A stretch of 64,000 nucleotides of DNA. It comes from Saccharothrix carnea. Its GTDB lineage: Bacteria > Actinomycetota > Actinomycetes > Mycobacteriales > Pseudonocardiaceae. The notes beneath the pieces are model-generated. The model ran no database searches and was not told the origin of the DNA. It saw only the letters and a program-made list of their open reading frames with translations. The stretch spans positions 1 to 64,000 of the forward strand of contig NZ_PYAX01000003.1 of NCBI RefSeq assembly GCF_003014735.1, given 5' to 3'. Position 1 is the stretch's first letter; the number at the start of each line of letters is the position of its first letter. Shown piece after piece: positions 28,547 through 37,229 of this stretch. The translations under genes and the position numbers were made by a program.

Positions 28547-28578
28547 ATGCCCTCGCTGCGGTTGACCGTCGAGGGCAT
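28547..28578. other. Inverted repeat in the helicase/YihY divergent region
   Basis: ATGCCCTCG and CGAGGGCAT form perfect 9-bp arms around a 14-base centre. It lies midway in the 186-bp divergent region; it may be an operator for both genes or a leader hairpin. Nothing else is recognisable there. Confidence 0.5.
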
Positions 28579-28644
28579 CGACAGCCTACCCGCTGCGCCC
28601 GCGACGCACGGTGGCCGATGCCGCGAAATCACCCGGCATGCACC

Positions 28645-29793
28645 ATGCTTGATGTTGCGATGGGTTCGCCGAGGGACGACACAGCACGCAGCGCGGGTCG
28701 CAAGGGACCCCTGCGCCTGTTGGCGCGCACGTTGTCCAAGGCCTGGGACGGCAGCATCTTCTCCGAGGCGGCCGAGGCGGCGTTCTGGCAGGTCCTGTCG
28801 TTCCCGCCGCTGCTGCTGGGGTTGCTGGGCAGCCTCGGGTACCTCGGCGACTGGTTCGGGCCGGAGGTCGTGAGCGCGGTCAAGGACCGGATCATCTCCA
28901 CCTGCCGGACGATCTTCAGCCAGGACGTGGTCAACGGGGTGATCGTGCCCACCGTCGACCAGATCCTCACCACCGGCAAGGGCGAGATCGTCTCGGTCGG
29001 CTTCCTGATCTCGCTGTGGGCCGGGTCGTCGGCGATGTCGTCGTTCGTCGACGCGATCACCGCGGCGCACGACCAGTACGGCGTGCGCAACGAGGTGTGG
29101 CAGCGGATCTTCGCGCTGCTGCTCTACATGGCGAGCCTGGTGCTGCTGATCATCGGCCTGCCGGTGCTGGCGCTGGGCCCCGACCTGCTGCCGCAGGTGT
29201 TCCCGGACTCCTGGCAGCCGACCATCGAGTCGTGGCTGAGCGCGTTCTACTACCCCGGCATCGCGGTGCTGCTGGTGGTGGCGCTGACGACGCTGTACAA
29301 GCTGTCGCTGCCGAACAAGCTGCCGTGGCACCGGCTCGTGCCGGGCGCGGTGCTGGCGATGGCGGTGTTCCTGCTGTCGTCGATCGGGCTGCGGCTCTAC
29401 ATCCAGTGGATCACGACCACCGGGTACACCTACGGCGCGCTCGCGACGCCGATCGCGTTCCTGCTGTTCGCCTACCTGATCGGGCTGGCGATCACGCTCG
29501 GCGCGTACTTCAACAGCGCGATGCAGGAGATGTGGCCGGCGAGGATGACGCGCCGCCAGCGGCGACGGTGGCAGCGGCTGGAGATCGAGCGGGCGGCCGA
29601 GCGGATCCGTTCGGACCAGGGCAGGCAGGGCCCGCCGCCGGGAGCCGAACCACCGGGCCGCGACCACACCGCGCCGTCACCCGCGGACACCCACCACACC
29701 GTGCCGTTGCCGGTGGAACGCCGGACGGCGCGCGAGACGCGGGTGAGCGGGCACGGGTCCGGCCCCGGCGGGTCGGTGCCGGGGCCTTCCTGA
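28645..29793 (+). CDS. YihY/virulence factor BrkB family membrane protein
   Basis: A 382-residue inner-membrane protein with an N-terminal amphipathic segment (SEAAEAAFWQVLSFPPLLLG) and about six helices, including FALLLYMASLVLLIIGLPVLA and ATPIAFLLFAYLIGLAITLG, with the conserved LYKLSLPNK-type loop. The C-terminal 80 residues are hydrophilic and Pro/Arg-rich. ATG at 28645 has no obvious ribosome-binding site; ATG 28660 is an alternative. Although once called RNase BN, this family is now regarded as integral membrane proteins of uncertain transport function. Confidence 0.87.
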   Translation: MLDVAMGSPRDDTARSAGRKGPLRLLARTLSKAWDGSIFSEAAEAAFWQVLSFPPLLLGLLGSLGYLGDWFGPEVVSAVKDRIISTCRTIFSQDVVNGVIVPTVDQILTTGKGEIVSVGFLISLWAGSSAMSSFVDAITAAHDQYGVRNEVWQRIFALLLYMASLVLLIIGLPVLALGPDLLPQVFPDSWQPTIESWLSAFYYPGIAVLLVVALTTLYKLSLPNKLPWHRLVPGAVLAMAVFLLSSIGLRLYIQWITTTGYTYGALATPIAFLLFAYLIGLAITLGAYFNSAMQEMWPARMTRRQRRRWQRLEIERAAERIRSDQGRQGPPPGAEPPGRDHTAPSPADTHHTVPLPVERRTARETRVSGHGSGPGGSVPGPS

Positions 29794-29815
29794 CCTTCTC
29801 GACGTGCGGGGGGTC

Positions 29816-30064
29816 TTACTCGCCGCCACCCTTGGGCAGGCCGTCGTAGATCTTCTTGCATTCCGGGCAGACGGGAGAGCCCGGCTTGGGCGACTTCGTC
29901 ACCGGGAACACCTCGCCGCACAGCGCCACCACGTGCGTGCCCATCACCGCGCTTTCCGCGATCTTGGCCTTCCGCACGTAGTGGAACATCTTCGGGGTGT
30001 CGTCACCGGTGGTGTCCGTGCCTTCCGGCCGGGTCTCCACATCGGGCAGAGTCTGCGTGCTCAC
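29816..30064 (-). CDS. DUF3039 protein
   Basis: An 82-residue protein with a DUF3039 domain: MFHYVRKAKIAESAVMGTHV, then VALCGEVFPV and GSPVCPECKKIYD, giving a Cys..CxxC arrangement that probably binds zinc or iron. GTG at 30064 is only 31 bp from the divergent psuG gene. Family members are near-universal in actinobacteria and uncharacterised. Confidence 0.87.
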   Translation of the reverse strand: MSTQTLPDVETRPEGTDTTGDDTPKMFHYVRKAKIAESAVMGTHVVALCGEVFPVTKSPKPGSPVCPECKKIYDGLPKGGGE

Positions 30065-30095
30065 GCGCCCAGGGTACCTGGGAAGATGGCACCTC

Positions 30096-31004
30096 GTGAG
30101 TACGCCGAGCGTCACCGACGAGGTCCGATCCGCCCTGGCCGAGAACCGGCCGGTGGTCGCGTTGGAGAGCACCATCCTGTCCCACGGGCTACCGCCCGGC
30201 CGCAACCGCGAGGTCGCCGAACGGCTCGAAGGCGTGGTGCGCGCCGCGGGCGCCGTACCGGCGACGATCGCCGTCCTCGGTGGCGTGCCCAGGGTCGGGT
30301 TGACCCCCACCGAACTGGATTTTGTCTGCGACCCAACAAATGACCTGGTGAAGCTGTCCCGGCGTGACCTGGGCGCGGCGTACGCGTTGAAGCGCGACGG
30401 TGCGACGACGGTCGCGAGCACGGCGGCGTTGGCGCACGCGGCCGGTATCGGGGTGTTCGCCACCGGTGGTCTGGGCGGTGTGCACCGGGGCGCCCGCGAG
30501 ACGTGGGACGTGTCCGCCGACCTGGACGTGCTGGCCACGACGCCGGTGCTGGTGGTGTGCTCGGGCGTGAAGTCGATCCTGGACATGGGCGCGACGCTGG
30601 AGCTGCTGGAGACCCGTTCGGTGCCGGTGGTCGGCTTCGGCACGGACCGCTTCCCCGCGTTCTACCGGCGGGAATCGGACTTCGGCGTGCCGTGGCGGGT
30701 CGACTCGGCCGCGGACGCCGCGGCCGTGGTGGCGGCGCACCGGACCGTGCCGGGCTCGGCGGGCGTGCTGCTGGCCAACCCGATCCCGGCCGACTTCGAG
30801 ATGGACGCCGAGCTGCACGAACGGCTGCTGGCGGAGGGCCTCGAACTGCTGCGTGAGCGCAACGTGCAGGGCAAGGAGGTCACGCCCGTGCTGCTGGAGC
30901 ACTTCCACACCGCCAGCGGCGGGGTGAGCCTGGACGCCAACGAGGCCCTGGTCGTGTCGAACGCCTCCCTCGCCGCGGCGGTGGCCGTGGAGCTGGCGGC
31001 GTGA
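30096..31004 (+). CDS. psuG: Pseudouridine-5'-phosphate glycosidase
   Basis: Splits (or forms) the C-C glycosidic bond of pseudouridine 5'-phosphate to give uracil and ribose 5-phosphate with a divalent metal. The 302 residues show the family signatures VALESTILSHGLP near the N-terminus, TVASTAALAHAAGIGVFATG, CSGVKSILDMGATLELLET, and GKEVTPVLLEHFHTASGG. GTG at 30096. The next gene, a PfkB kinase, overlaps by 4 bp and would supply the substrate by phosphorylating pseudouridine, making a two-step salvage operon. The IndA-like proteins of blue-pigment clusters are relatives, but no such cluster is present. Confidence 0.93.
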   Translation: MSTPSVTDEVRSALAENRPVVALESTILSHGLPPGRNREVAERLEGVVRAAGAVPATIAVLGGVPRVGLTPTELDFVCDPTNDLVKLSRRDLGAAYALKRDGATTVASTAALAHAAGIGVFATGGLGGVHRGARETWDVSADLDVLATTPVLVVCSGVKSILDMGATLELLETRSVPVVGFGTDRFPAFYRRESDFGVPWRVDSAADAAAVVAAHRTVPGSAGVLLANPIPADFEMDAELHERLLAEGLELLRERNVQGKEVTPVLLEHFHTASGGVSLDANEALVVSNASLAAAVAVELAA

Positions 31005-31894
31005 GAGGCGGGATCGTGGTCGTCGGCGACGCCGGGCTGGACGTGGTGGCCCGGCACGCGGGCCCGATCGTGCACGGCGGCGACTCGCGGGCGTCGGTGA
31101 CCATCGAGCCCGGTGGCGCGGGTGCCAACACGGCGGTGTGGCTGGCCGCGTGCGGCGCGTCACCGGTGCTGGTGGCGCGCGTCGGCGCGGACTCGGCGGG
31201 ACGCCAGGTGCACGCCGAGCTGACGTCGGCCGGGGTGCGGTGCGCGTTCGCCGTGGACCCGGAGGCCGCGACGTGCTGCGTGGTGGTGCTGGTGGACGAG
31301 ACCGGCCAGCGCAGCATGCTGCCCGACCGGGGCGCGAACGCCCGCTTCTCCCCCTCCGACCTGGACCAGGGGTTGCTGCGTGACGCGGCGCACCTGCACC
31401 TGTCGGGGTACGTGCTGCTGGACGCGTCGTCCCGGCCCGCCGGGTTGGCGGTGCTGCGCGCGGCCCGGGAGGCGGGGTTGACGACCTCGGTCGACCCGCA
31501 GTCGTCGGCGTTGATCTACGACGGGTTCCTGGACGACATCCGCGGTGTCGACCTGCTGCTGCCCAACACCGAGGAGCTGGTGGCGCTCACCGGGTCCGCG
31601 GAGCCCGCGTCGGCCGCCGCGCTGCTGGACGTGGTGGGCGCGGTGGCGTTGACGTCCGGTGCGGACGGCGCGAGCTGGGTCGACTCCGAGGGCGTGGTGT
31701 CGGTGCCCGCGGAGGACGTCGAGTGCGTGGACTCGACCGGTGCCGGTGACGCGTTCGACGCCGGGCTGCTGGCGGCGTGGCTGTCCGGGGCGTCACGGCG
31801 GGACGCGCTGCTCGGCGGGGTGCGCGCGGCGGCCCGGGCGGTGTCGGCGGTCGGCGCGCAGCCGACTCAGCCGGCTCAGCCTTCGATGACGTGA
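31001..31894 (+). CDS. psuK: PfkB-family carbohydrate kinase, probable pseudouridine kinase
   Basis: A 297-residue ribokinase-fold enzyme: the substrate-binding GGAGANTAVWLAACG near residue 37, LLPNTEELVALTG, and the ATP-site/catalytic DSTGAGDAFDAGLLAAWL with the catalytic Asp. Coupling to psuG (GTGA at 31001-31004) argues for pseudouridine as substrate, giving the 5'-phosphate for the glycosidase. Other nucleoside or sugar kinases of the family cannot be excluded from sequence alone. The last 19 bp overlap the convergent DUF3099 gene. Confidence 0.85.
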   Translation: MRGGIVVVGDAGLDVVARHAGPIVHGGDSRASVTIEPGGAGANTAVWLAACGASPVLVARVGADSAGRQVHAELTSAGVRCAFAVDPEAATCCVVVLVDETGQRSMLPDRGANARFSPSDLDQGLLRDAAHLHLSGYVLLDASSRPAGLAVLRAAREAGLTTSVDPQSSALIYDGFLDDIRGVDLLLPNTEELVALTGSAEPASAAALLDVVGAVALTSGADGASWVDSEGVVSVPAEDVECVDSTGAGDAFDAGLLAAWLSGASRRDALLGGVRAAARAVSAVGAQPTQPAQPSMT

Positions 31895-32190
31895 TGCGGG
31901 CGTGACTCGATCGCGCGGTGCTCCTTGACGAGACGGCTGGCCTTCTCCGCCTTGCGGGGAGGCCGGTCGTTCGCGATCAGCACGGCCATCCACGGCAGCG
32001 GCACCGACAGCACGATCAACGCCAGGGCCAGCCACCAGGTCTGGTAGAAGACCATCGCCAGGATGAGGCACGGGATGCGGGCGCCCATCATGATCGCGTA
32101 CTTGCGCTTGCGCGCGGCGTGCTGCTCCTCGTAGGAGGGGGCCGCTTCGGTGATGAGCACCGGTGTGCCGTCGCGCTCGGGACTGACCAT
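31876..32190 (-). CDS. DUF3099 membrane protein
   Basis: A 104-residue protein with two membrane helices (ARIPCLILAMVFYQTWWLA and LIVLSVPLPWMAVLIAN) after a hydrophilic N-terminus (ITEAAPSYEEQHAARKRKY) typical of DUF3099. The tail is basic and faces the cytosol. Function unknown. Its 3' end overlaps the kinase gene by 19 bp on the opposite strand. Confidence 0.87.
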   Translation of the reverse strand: MVSPERDGTPVLITEAAPSYEEQHAARKRKYAIMMGARIPCLILAMVFYQTWWLALALIVLSVPLPWMAVLIANDRPPRKAEKASRLVKEHRAIESRPHHVIEG

Positions 32191-32273
32191 GCCTCCATAG
32201 TCCCACCGCGCCGGTCGGACCGACAGTGTGCGTTGCGCCGCCCGTTGGCGGTGGTGACCCTACGATCGGCGGT

Positions 32274-33767
32274 GTGGTCGCCCTTGATCGACTGGTCGAC
32301 GTGCTGGGCAGCCTCGGCACGCACCTGAGCTGCGCGCCGCGCGGGCGGGACGTGGAGTTGCGCGGGGTGGCGCTGCACGACCCGGCGGAGCACACGACGG
32401 CCGCGGCGGACGACGTGCTGCTCGGGTTGGGCGTGCCCACGCCCGCGGCGGCGGCTCGGTTGGTCGGTTCGACCACGGCGGCGGCGGTCGTGCTGCACGG
32501 GGCGCCGCCGTTGGACGAACGGGTGCTCGCGGCGGCGAAGAAGTCCGGGGCGGCGGTGCTGTTGGTGGACCCCTCGGTGCCGTGGGGGCAGTTGGCGAAC
32601 GTCGCGCAGACCCTCGTGCTGGGCGGGCAGGGTTCCGGTGACCTGTTCGCGGTGGCGGACGCGATCGCGGCGGTGGTCGGCGGGCCCGTGACGATCGAGG
32701 ACCAGCAGTCGCGGGTGCTGGCGTACTCGTACCGGCAGCAGGGCGTCGACCCGGTGCGGGTGGAGACGATCCTGGGGCGGCGGGTGCCGGAGGAGGCGTG
32801 GCAGGCGCTGGACGCGTACGGCGTGTTCACGCACCTGGCGCGGTCCGACGAGCCGCTGTTCGTCCCGAAGCTGACCGACCAGCTGGGCGGGCGGCTGGTG
32901 GCGGCGGTGCGGGCGGGCCGTGAGCTGCTGGGTTCGGTGTGGGTCGAGGTGGAGCACCCGGTGGACGCGGCGCGCGAGGCGGCGCTGGTGGACGGCGCGC
33001 GGACGGCGGCGTTGCACCTGCTGCGGGCGCGGGCGTCGGCGGACCTGGAACGGCAGGCCGAGGCGGACCTGGTGATCGAGGCGCTGGACTCGGGGCTGCC
33101 CGCGAACCTGGCCCGGCTGGGATTGCCGTCGACCGACCTGCGGGTGATCGCCGTGCAGGCGCACGCGGGCGAGGGTGAGCACGGGGCGGCGCTGCTCGCG
33201 TTCTCCCGGGCGACGGCGGGTTTCGGCTGGTCACGGCCCGGTCGGTCGGCGTTGTTCGGCAACGTGCTCTACACCGTGCTGCCGTGCGGGGACGACCCTT
33301 CGGCGGCGGTGGACTGGGTGCGGGCGCTGGGGCGCGAGCTGCCCGCTGAGGCGGTCGTGCTGGCCGGGGTCGGCGGGCGGGCGGACGCCGCGTCACTGCC
33401 CGCGTCCCGCGGTGAGGCCGACGAGTGCCTGGCCCTGTCCGGTGGCGAGCCCGTGGTGTACGACCAGGCGTGGGCGCGGGTGTTGCTGCGGCGGTTGGCG
33501 GCGGTGGCGGAGGCCGGGCGGTTGCCGTCGCGCGGGCCGGTGGCGGACCTCGTGCGGCACGACGCCGAGCACGGCACGCAGTACGCGATGACGCTGCGTG
33601 CGTGGCTGGCGGCTCAGGGGGACGCGCGTGAGGCCGCACGGGTGCTCTCGGTGCACCCGAACACGCTGCGCTACCGGCTGCAGCGCATGGCGGCGGTGAC
33701 GTCGCTGCCGCTGGACGACCCGGAGCAGCGCCTGGCCATGGCCATCGCCCTGGCCATCACACCCTGA
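32274..33767 (+). CDS. PucR-family transcriptional regulator
   Basis: A 497-residue regulator. The N-terminal PucR ligand-binding region (about residues 1-120, with DDVLLGLG and AAKKSGAAVLLVDP) is followed by a GAF-like middle and the PucR/CdaR C-terminal helix-turn-helix LAAQGDAREAARVLSVHPNTLRYRLQRM. Members control purine, amino acid or sugar-acid use; the neighbours (pseudouridine salvage on one side, a methyltransferase on the other) do not settle the target. GTG at 32274. Its TGA overlaps the first base pairs of a 120-bp palindrome. Confidence 0.88.
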   Translation: MVALDRLVDVLGSLGTHLSCAPRGRDVELRGVALHDPAEHTTAAADDVLLGLGVPTPAAAARLVGSTTAAAVVLHGAPPLDERVLAAAKKSGAAVLLVDPSVPWGQLANVAQTLVLGGQGSGDLFAVADAIAAVVGGPVTIEDQQSRVLAYSYRQQGVDPVRVETILGRRVPEEAWQALDAYGVFTHLARSDEPLFVPKLTDQLGGRLVAAVRAGRELLGSVWVEVEHPVDAAREAALVDGARTAALHLLRARASADLERQAEADLVIEALDSGLPANLARLGLPSTDLRVIAVQAHAGEGEHGAALLAFSRATAGFGWSRPGRSALFGNVLYTVLPCGDDPSAAVDWVRALGRELPAEAVVLAGVGGRADAASLPASRGEADECLALSGGEPVVYDQAWARVLLRRLAAVAEAGRLPSRGPVADLVRHDAEHGTQYAMTLRAWLAAQGDAREAARVLSVHPNTLRYRLQRMAAVTSLPLDDPEQRLAMAIALAITP

Positions 33768-33885
33768 ACGTTGAACTCACCTGCTCCGAACGTTGGACTC
33801 TCGCGGCCTGAACGTTGGACTCTCGCGAGAGTCGTACGTTCAAGTCGCGAGAGTCGTACGTTCGGAATGGGTGAGTTGAGCGTTC
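33766..33885. repeat. 120-bp imperfect palindrome, repeat family A copy 1
   Basis: Centred exactly on TCTCGCGAGA (33821-33830). The left arm is three units beginning GAACGTTG (33766, 33788 and 33810); the right arm carries their inverted counterparts ending GTACGTTC, GTACGTTC and GAGCGTTC. Outer parts pair as TTGAACTCACC with GGTGAGTTGAG. The unit GAACGTTGGACTCTCGCG recurs in the palindrome at 43886-44024. The element begins inside the stop codon of the PucR gene and could fold into a very long hairpin, so it may terminate or protect that transcript. Confidence 0.85.
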
Positions 33886-33933
33886 GGGTGGGTTGGTAGG
33901 GCGCGGGAGGGTGGGGCGCGAGACGATGGCGGC

Positions 33934-35421
33934 GTGCTCCCTGATCTTTCTGCCGACCTGACCGCACGGCTGCGCGAAGCGTTCCGGGCCGCCGACTACG
34001 ACGCCGACGGGGTGGTCGACGCGCTCGGATCCCAGGCCCACGCGGCGCTGGGCCGGGGCGAGCCCGAGGCCGCCCGGCGGGCCACCCGGGACGCGGGCGC
34101 GCTCGGCACGCTGGTCCGCCTGTTCCTGCTCGGCGACACCGAGCCCGAGGCCGCCGTGCGGGCGGCCCTGCCGGACGTCGACCTGGACACCGCCGTCAAG
34201 GCCGAGGTGCTGCGCGGTGACGGCGACGGCCTGCGGGCCGGGCTGGACATCCGCCCGTACGGCGACGACGAGGGCTCCTGGTGGGTCATCGCCGACCAGG
34301 ACGCCGACCAGCGCGGCGGGCCGGTCCCGGCCGACCACGTGCTCGGCGTCGGCCACGCGTCCATCAGCCTCGCCCGCGCCACGTCGCGCCGCCCGGTCGG
34401 CACCCTGCTCGACCTGGGCACCGGCTGCGGCGTCCAGGCCCTGCACGCGAGCCGCCACGCCGAGCGGATCACCGCCACCGACCTGTCCGAACGCGCGCTC
34501 GCCCTGGCCGCGGGCACGTTCCGGCTCAACGAGGTCGACGTCGAACTCCGCCAGGGCGAGTGGTTCGGCCCCCTGCGCGGACGGCGGTTCGACCAGGTCG
34601 TCTGCAACCCGCCGTTCGTGGTCGGCCCGCCCCGGGTCGACTACGTCTACCGCGACTCCGGCCTCGCCGGTGACGACGCCAGCGCCCTGGTCGTGCGCCA
34701 GATGCCGGCGTTCCTCAACGAGGGCGGCGTCGGCCAGCTCCTGGCCTCCTGGCTGCACCGCAAGGGCGAGGACTGGGCCGACCGGGTCTCCGCCTGGCTG
34801 CCGCGCGGCGGCGTGGACGCCTGGTTCGTGCAGCGCGACGTCGCCGACCCCGCCCTCTACGTCGGCACGTGGCTGCGTGACGCGGGCGTCGACCCGCGAA
34901 GCTCCGAAGGCCGGGCCAAGGCTGCCGCCTGGCTGGACTGGTTCGCCGAGAACGACGTCGAGGGCATCGGCTTCGGCTTCGTCACGCTCCGCCGCACGGA
35001 CACCGAACACGCCGAGGTGGTGTGCGAAGACCTCCGCCACGCCTTCGACGACCCGCTGGGCCCCGAGTCCGCCGCCTGGCTGGACCGGGTCGCCTGGCTG
35101 CGCGCCACCGGCAACGACCAGCTCCTGCGCACCCGCTTCACCGTGCCGGAGACCGTGCTGCTGGAGGAGGTCTCCTCCCCCACCGACGAGGGCTGGGAGG
35201 CGGTCGTGCGCCGCTTGCACCGCGTGGACGGCCCGGGCTGGCAGCAGGAGCTGGACGAGACCGCGGCGAAGCTGCTGGCGGGTTTCCGGGGCGCGCTGCC
35301 GCTGGAGGACCTGGTGACGCTGCTCGCCTACGCCCACGACCTGGACGCGGACGCGTTGGCCGCGGCCGCGCTCCCGATCGTCCGCGACCTCGTCCGGCAC
35401 GGCATGGTGGTGCCCGCGTGA
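33934..35421 (+). CDS. Class I SAM-dependent methyltransferase (HemK/PrmC-like core)
   Basis: A 495-residue protein with an N-terminal helical domain (about 1-140) and a Rossmann methyltransferase core: motif I LLDLGTGCGVQALHAS, acidic ITATDLSERAL, and the catalytic NPPF of VVCNPPFVVGPP, as in N5-glutamine and N6-adenine methyltransferases. A long C-terminal domain (about 330-495) is typical of the actinobacterial DUF7059-type family. GTG at 33934. The gene is coupled to dtd (GTGA), hinting at a role in translation, for example modification of a protein or RNA; the target is unknown. Confidence 0.85.
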   Translation: MLPDLSADLTARLREAFRAADYDADGVVDALGSQAHAALGRGEPEAARRATRDAGALGTLVRLFLLGDTEPEAAVRAALPDVDLDTAVKAEVLRGDGDGLRAGLDIRPYGDDEGSWWVIADQDADQRGGPVPADHVLGVGHASISLARATSRRPVGTLLDLGTGCGVQALHASRHAERITATDLSERALALAAGTFRLNEVDVELRQGEWFGPLRGRRFDQVVCNPPFVVGPPRVDYVYRDSGLAGDDASALVVRQMPAFLNEGGVGQLLASWLHRKGEDWADRVSAWLPRGGVDAWFVQRDVADPALYVGTWLRDAGVDPRSSEGRAKAAAWLDWFAENDVEGIGFGFVTLRRTDTEHAEVVCEDLRHAFDDPLGPESAAWLDRVAWLRATGNDQLLRTRFTVPETVLLEEVSSPTDEGWEAVVRRLHRVDGPGWQQELDETAAKLLAGFRGALPLEDLVTLLAYAHDLDADALAAAALPIVRDLVRHGMVVPA

Positions 35422-35843
35422 GAGCTGTTGTGGCACGCGTCACAGAGGCTTCGGTCACCGTGGACGGCGAGGTCGTCGGCGCCATCGACGAACCGGGCCT
35501 GCTGGTGCTGCTCGGCATCCACGTGGACGACGACGCCGACCAGGCGCACGTGATGGCCCGAAAGCTGCACGAGCTGCGCGTCCTGAGGGACGAGCAGTCG
35601 TGCGCCACGACCGGAGCACCCCTGCTCGTGGTGAGCCAGTTCACACTTTACGGAGAGACGCGGAAGGGGCGGCGGCCGTCGTGGACCGCCGCCGCCCGGC
35701 CCGAGCGGGCTGAGCCGTTGGTGACGGAAGTGGTCGCGGAACTGCGCCGGAAGGGTGCCCGAGTACAAACGGGACGGTTCGGCGCGATGATGTCGGTGCG
35801 GAGTGTGAACGACGGCCCGTTCACCGTGTTGGTCGAACTCTAG
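35418..35843 (+). CDS. dtd: D-aminoacyl-tRNA deacylase
   Basis: Hydrolyses D-aminoacyl-tRNAs (and mischarged glycyl-tRNA), protecting translation. The 141 residues start VRAVVARVTEASVTVDGE and carry the SQFTLYG motif and the C-terminal NDGPFTVLVEL in place of the Gly-cisPro motif region; MMSVRSVNDGP fits the family. GTG at 35418 overlaps the TGA of the upstream methyltransferase gene, so the two are one unit. Cytosolic homodimer by family knowledge. Confidence 0.95.
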   Translation: MRAVVARVTEASVTVDGEVVGAIDEPGLLVLLGIHVDDDADQAHVMARKLHELRVLRDEQSCATTGAPLLVVSQFTLYGETRKGRRPSWTAAARPERAEPLVTEVVAELRRKGARVQTGRFGAMMSVRSVNDGPFTVLVEL

Positions 35844-35919
35844 ATCCTTCTCAGGCAATCCTCAGGATTCGCGGCGCAACCGCTGTGACGGCAGTGACGT
35901 CTTCAGGTCGTGGGAAGCG

Positions 35920-35945
35920 GGAACCATTTCGCTCCGGTTCGCGTT
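35920..35945 (+). promoter_or_regulatory. ECF-type (SigH/SigE-like) promoter of sigB
   Basis: GGAAC (35920-35924), exactly 18 bp, then GTT (35943-35945), matching the oxidative/heat-stress ECF consensus (GGAAU-N18-GUU). It lies about 100 bp before sigB. The adjacent GGGAACC is also close to the SigE -35. In mycobacteria sigB is transcribed from this kind of promoter. Confidence 0.7.
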
Positions 35946-36045
35946 TCCCCCAGTGTCAGACACCGAAAGGTGAGCCGCGCAACGCAGCGCGGAGCGTGCG
36001 ACACGACCGCACTGCCAGCCCGCGACACAAGGGGGAGGGAGCTCC

Positions 36046-37038
36046 ATGACCGTCCCGAAGCTCCTCGACCGTCAGGTCGGGAACGAGACGACCACCACGA
36101 GCGCCGAGTTGGACCTCGACGCCCAGGGACCGGCCGCAGACCTGGTTCGGGTGTACCTGAACGGGATCGGCAAGACAGCGCTGCTGACCGCGGCGGACGA
36201 AGTGGAGCTCGCCAAGCGGATCGAGGCGGGTGTCTTCGCGCAGCACAAGCTGGAGACGCACCCGGAGCTGCCGGACGAGCGCCGGCGTGAACTGCGCGCT
36301 TTGATCCGCGATGGTCACGTGGCAAAGAACCACCTTCTCGAAGCGAATCTCCGGTTGGTCGTTTCGCTGGCGAAGCGATACACCGGTCGCGGAATGCCGC
36401 TGCTCGATCTGATCCAGGAAGGCAACCTGGGCTTGATCCGCGCGGTGGAGAAGTTCGACTACACCAAGGGCTTCAAGTTCTCGACCTACGCGACCTGGTG
36501 GATCCGCCAGGCGATCACGCGGGGAATGGCGGACCAGGGTCGCACGATCCGGCTGCCCGTCCACCTCGTGGAGCAGGTCAACAAGCTCGCCCGGATCAAG
36601 CGCGACCTGCACCAGCAGTTGGGCCGCGAGGCGACCAACGAGGAGCTGGCCAAGGAGTCGGGCCTGTCGCCGGAGAAGGTGGTCGACCTGCTCGACCACG
36701 CCCGCGACCCGGTGAGCCTGGACATGCCGGTCGGCACCGAGGAGGACGCCCCGCTGGGCGACTTCATCGAGGACTCCGACGCCACGGACGCGGAGAGCGC
36801 GGTCATCTCCGGCCTGCTGCAGGACGACCTGCGCCGGGTGCTGGCCACGCTGGACCCGCGCGAGCAGGCGGTGATCCGGCTGCGCTACGGCCTGGAGGAC
36901 GGCCAGCCGCGCACCCTGGACCAGATCGGCAAGCAGTTCGGGCTGTCGCGGGAGCGGGTGCGGCAGATCGAGCGCGAGGTCATGTCGAAGCTGCGGCAGG
37001 GCGAGCGGGCGGCCAAGCTGCGGGCCTACGCGAGCTGA
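36046..37038 (+). CDS. sigB: Principal-like alternative sigma factor SigB
   Basis: A 330-residue group 2 sigma factor, nearly identical to SigA in regions 2-4 but without its Lys/Ala and acidic N-terminal extension. Region 1.2 [16 protein letters not shown], region 2 [19 protein letters not shown] and [19 protein letters not shown], region 4 [20 protein letters not shown]. It directs RNA polymerase to stress and stationary-phase genes with SigA-like promoters. ATG at 36046 after GGGGGAGGGAG. Regulation by an ECF factor is suggested by the promoter upstream. HrdA/HrdD-type names are used in streptomycetes. Confidence 0.93.
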   Translation: MTVPKLLDRQVGNETTTTSAELDLDAQGPAADLVRVYLNGIGKTALLTAADEVELAKRIEAGVFAQHKLETHPELPDERRRELRALIRDGHVAKNHLLEANLRLVVSLAKRYTGRGMPLLDLIQEGNLGLIRAVEKFDYTKGFKFSTYATWWIRQAITRGMADQGRTIRLPVHLVEQVNKLARIKRDLHQQLGREATNEELAKESGLSPEKVVDLLDHARDPVSLDMPVGTEEDAPLGDFIEDSDATDAESAVISGLLQDDLRRVLATLDPREQAVIRLRYGLEDGQPRTLDQIGKQFGLSRERVRQIEREVMSKLRQGERAAKLRAYAS

Positions 37039-37148
37039 CAGCCGGACCCGATCGATACAGGGTCCACCCAGCGGGAAGTCACCGCTGCGCGGGATTGACT
37101 TGTGACGTCTGTCACGGCACGGTCGTGCGTTACACGAGCCAAGCGACA

Positions 37149-37221
37149 CCTCCGCCCCATTACGCGGAGGTTGTCGCACGCTGAGGAAGGTCGGGGCGGT
37201 CGGGGGCCGGCCCGGCCTTCC
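37149..37221. terminator. Two hairpins between sigB and the convergent phosphotransferase gene
   Basis: CCTCCGC/GCGGAGG (37149-37155/37164-37170) and a longer GC-rich hairpin with GGAAGG/CCTTCC ends (37185-37190/37216-37221). Both lie between convergent genes and can act in either direction. Confidence 0.6.
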
Positions 37222-37229
37222 GCATTTCG

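Noticed and set aside
26839..29793. A long plus-strand open frame and its minus-strand counterpart covering both helicase and YihY regions
   Set aside because: Each is real in only part of its length (helicase to 28458 on minus, YihY from 28645 on plus). The remainder is a GC-rich shadow with Arg/His-rich composition.
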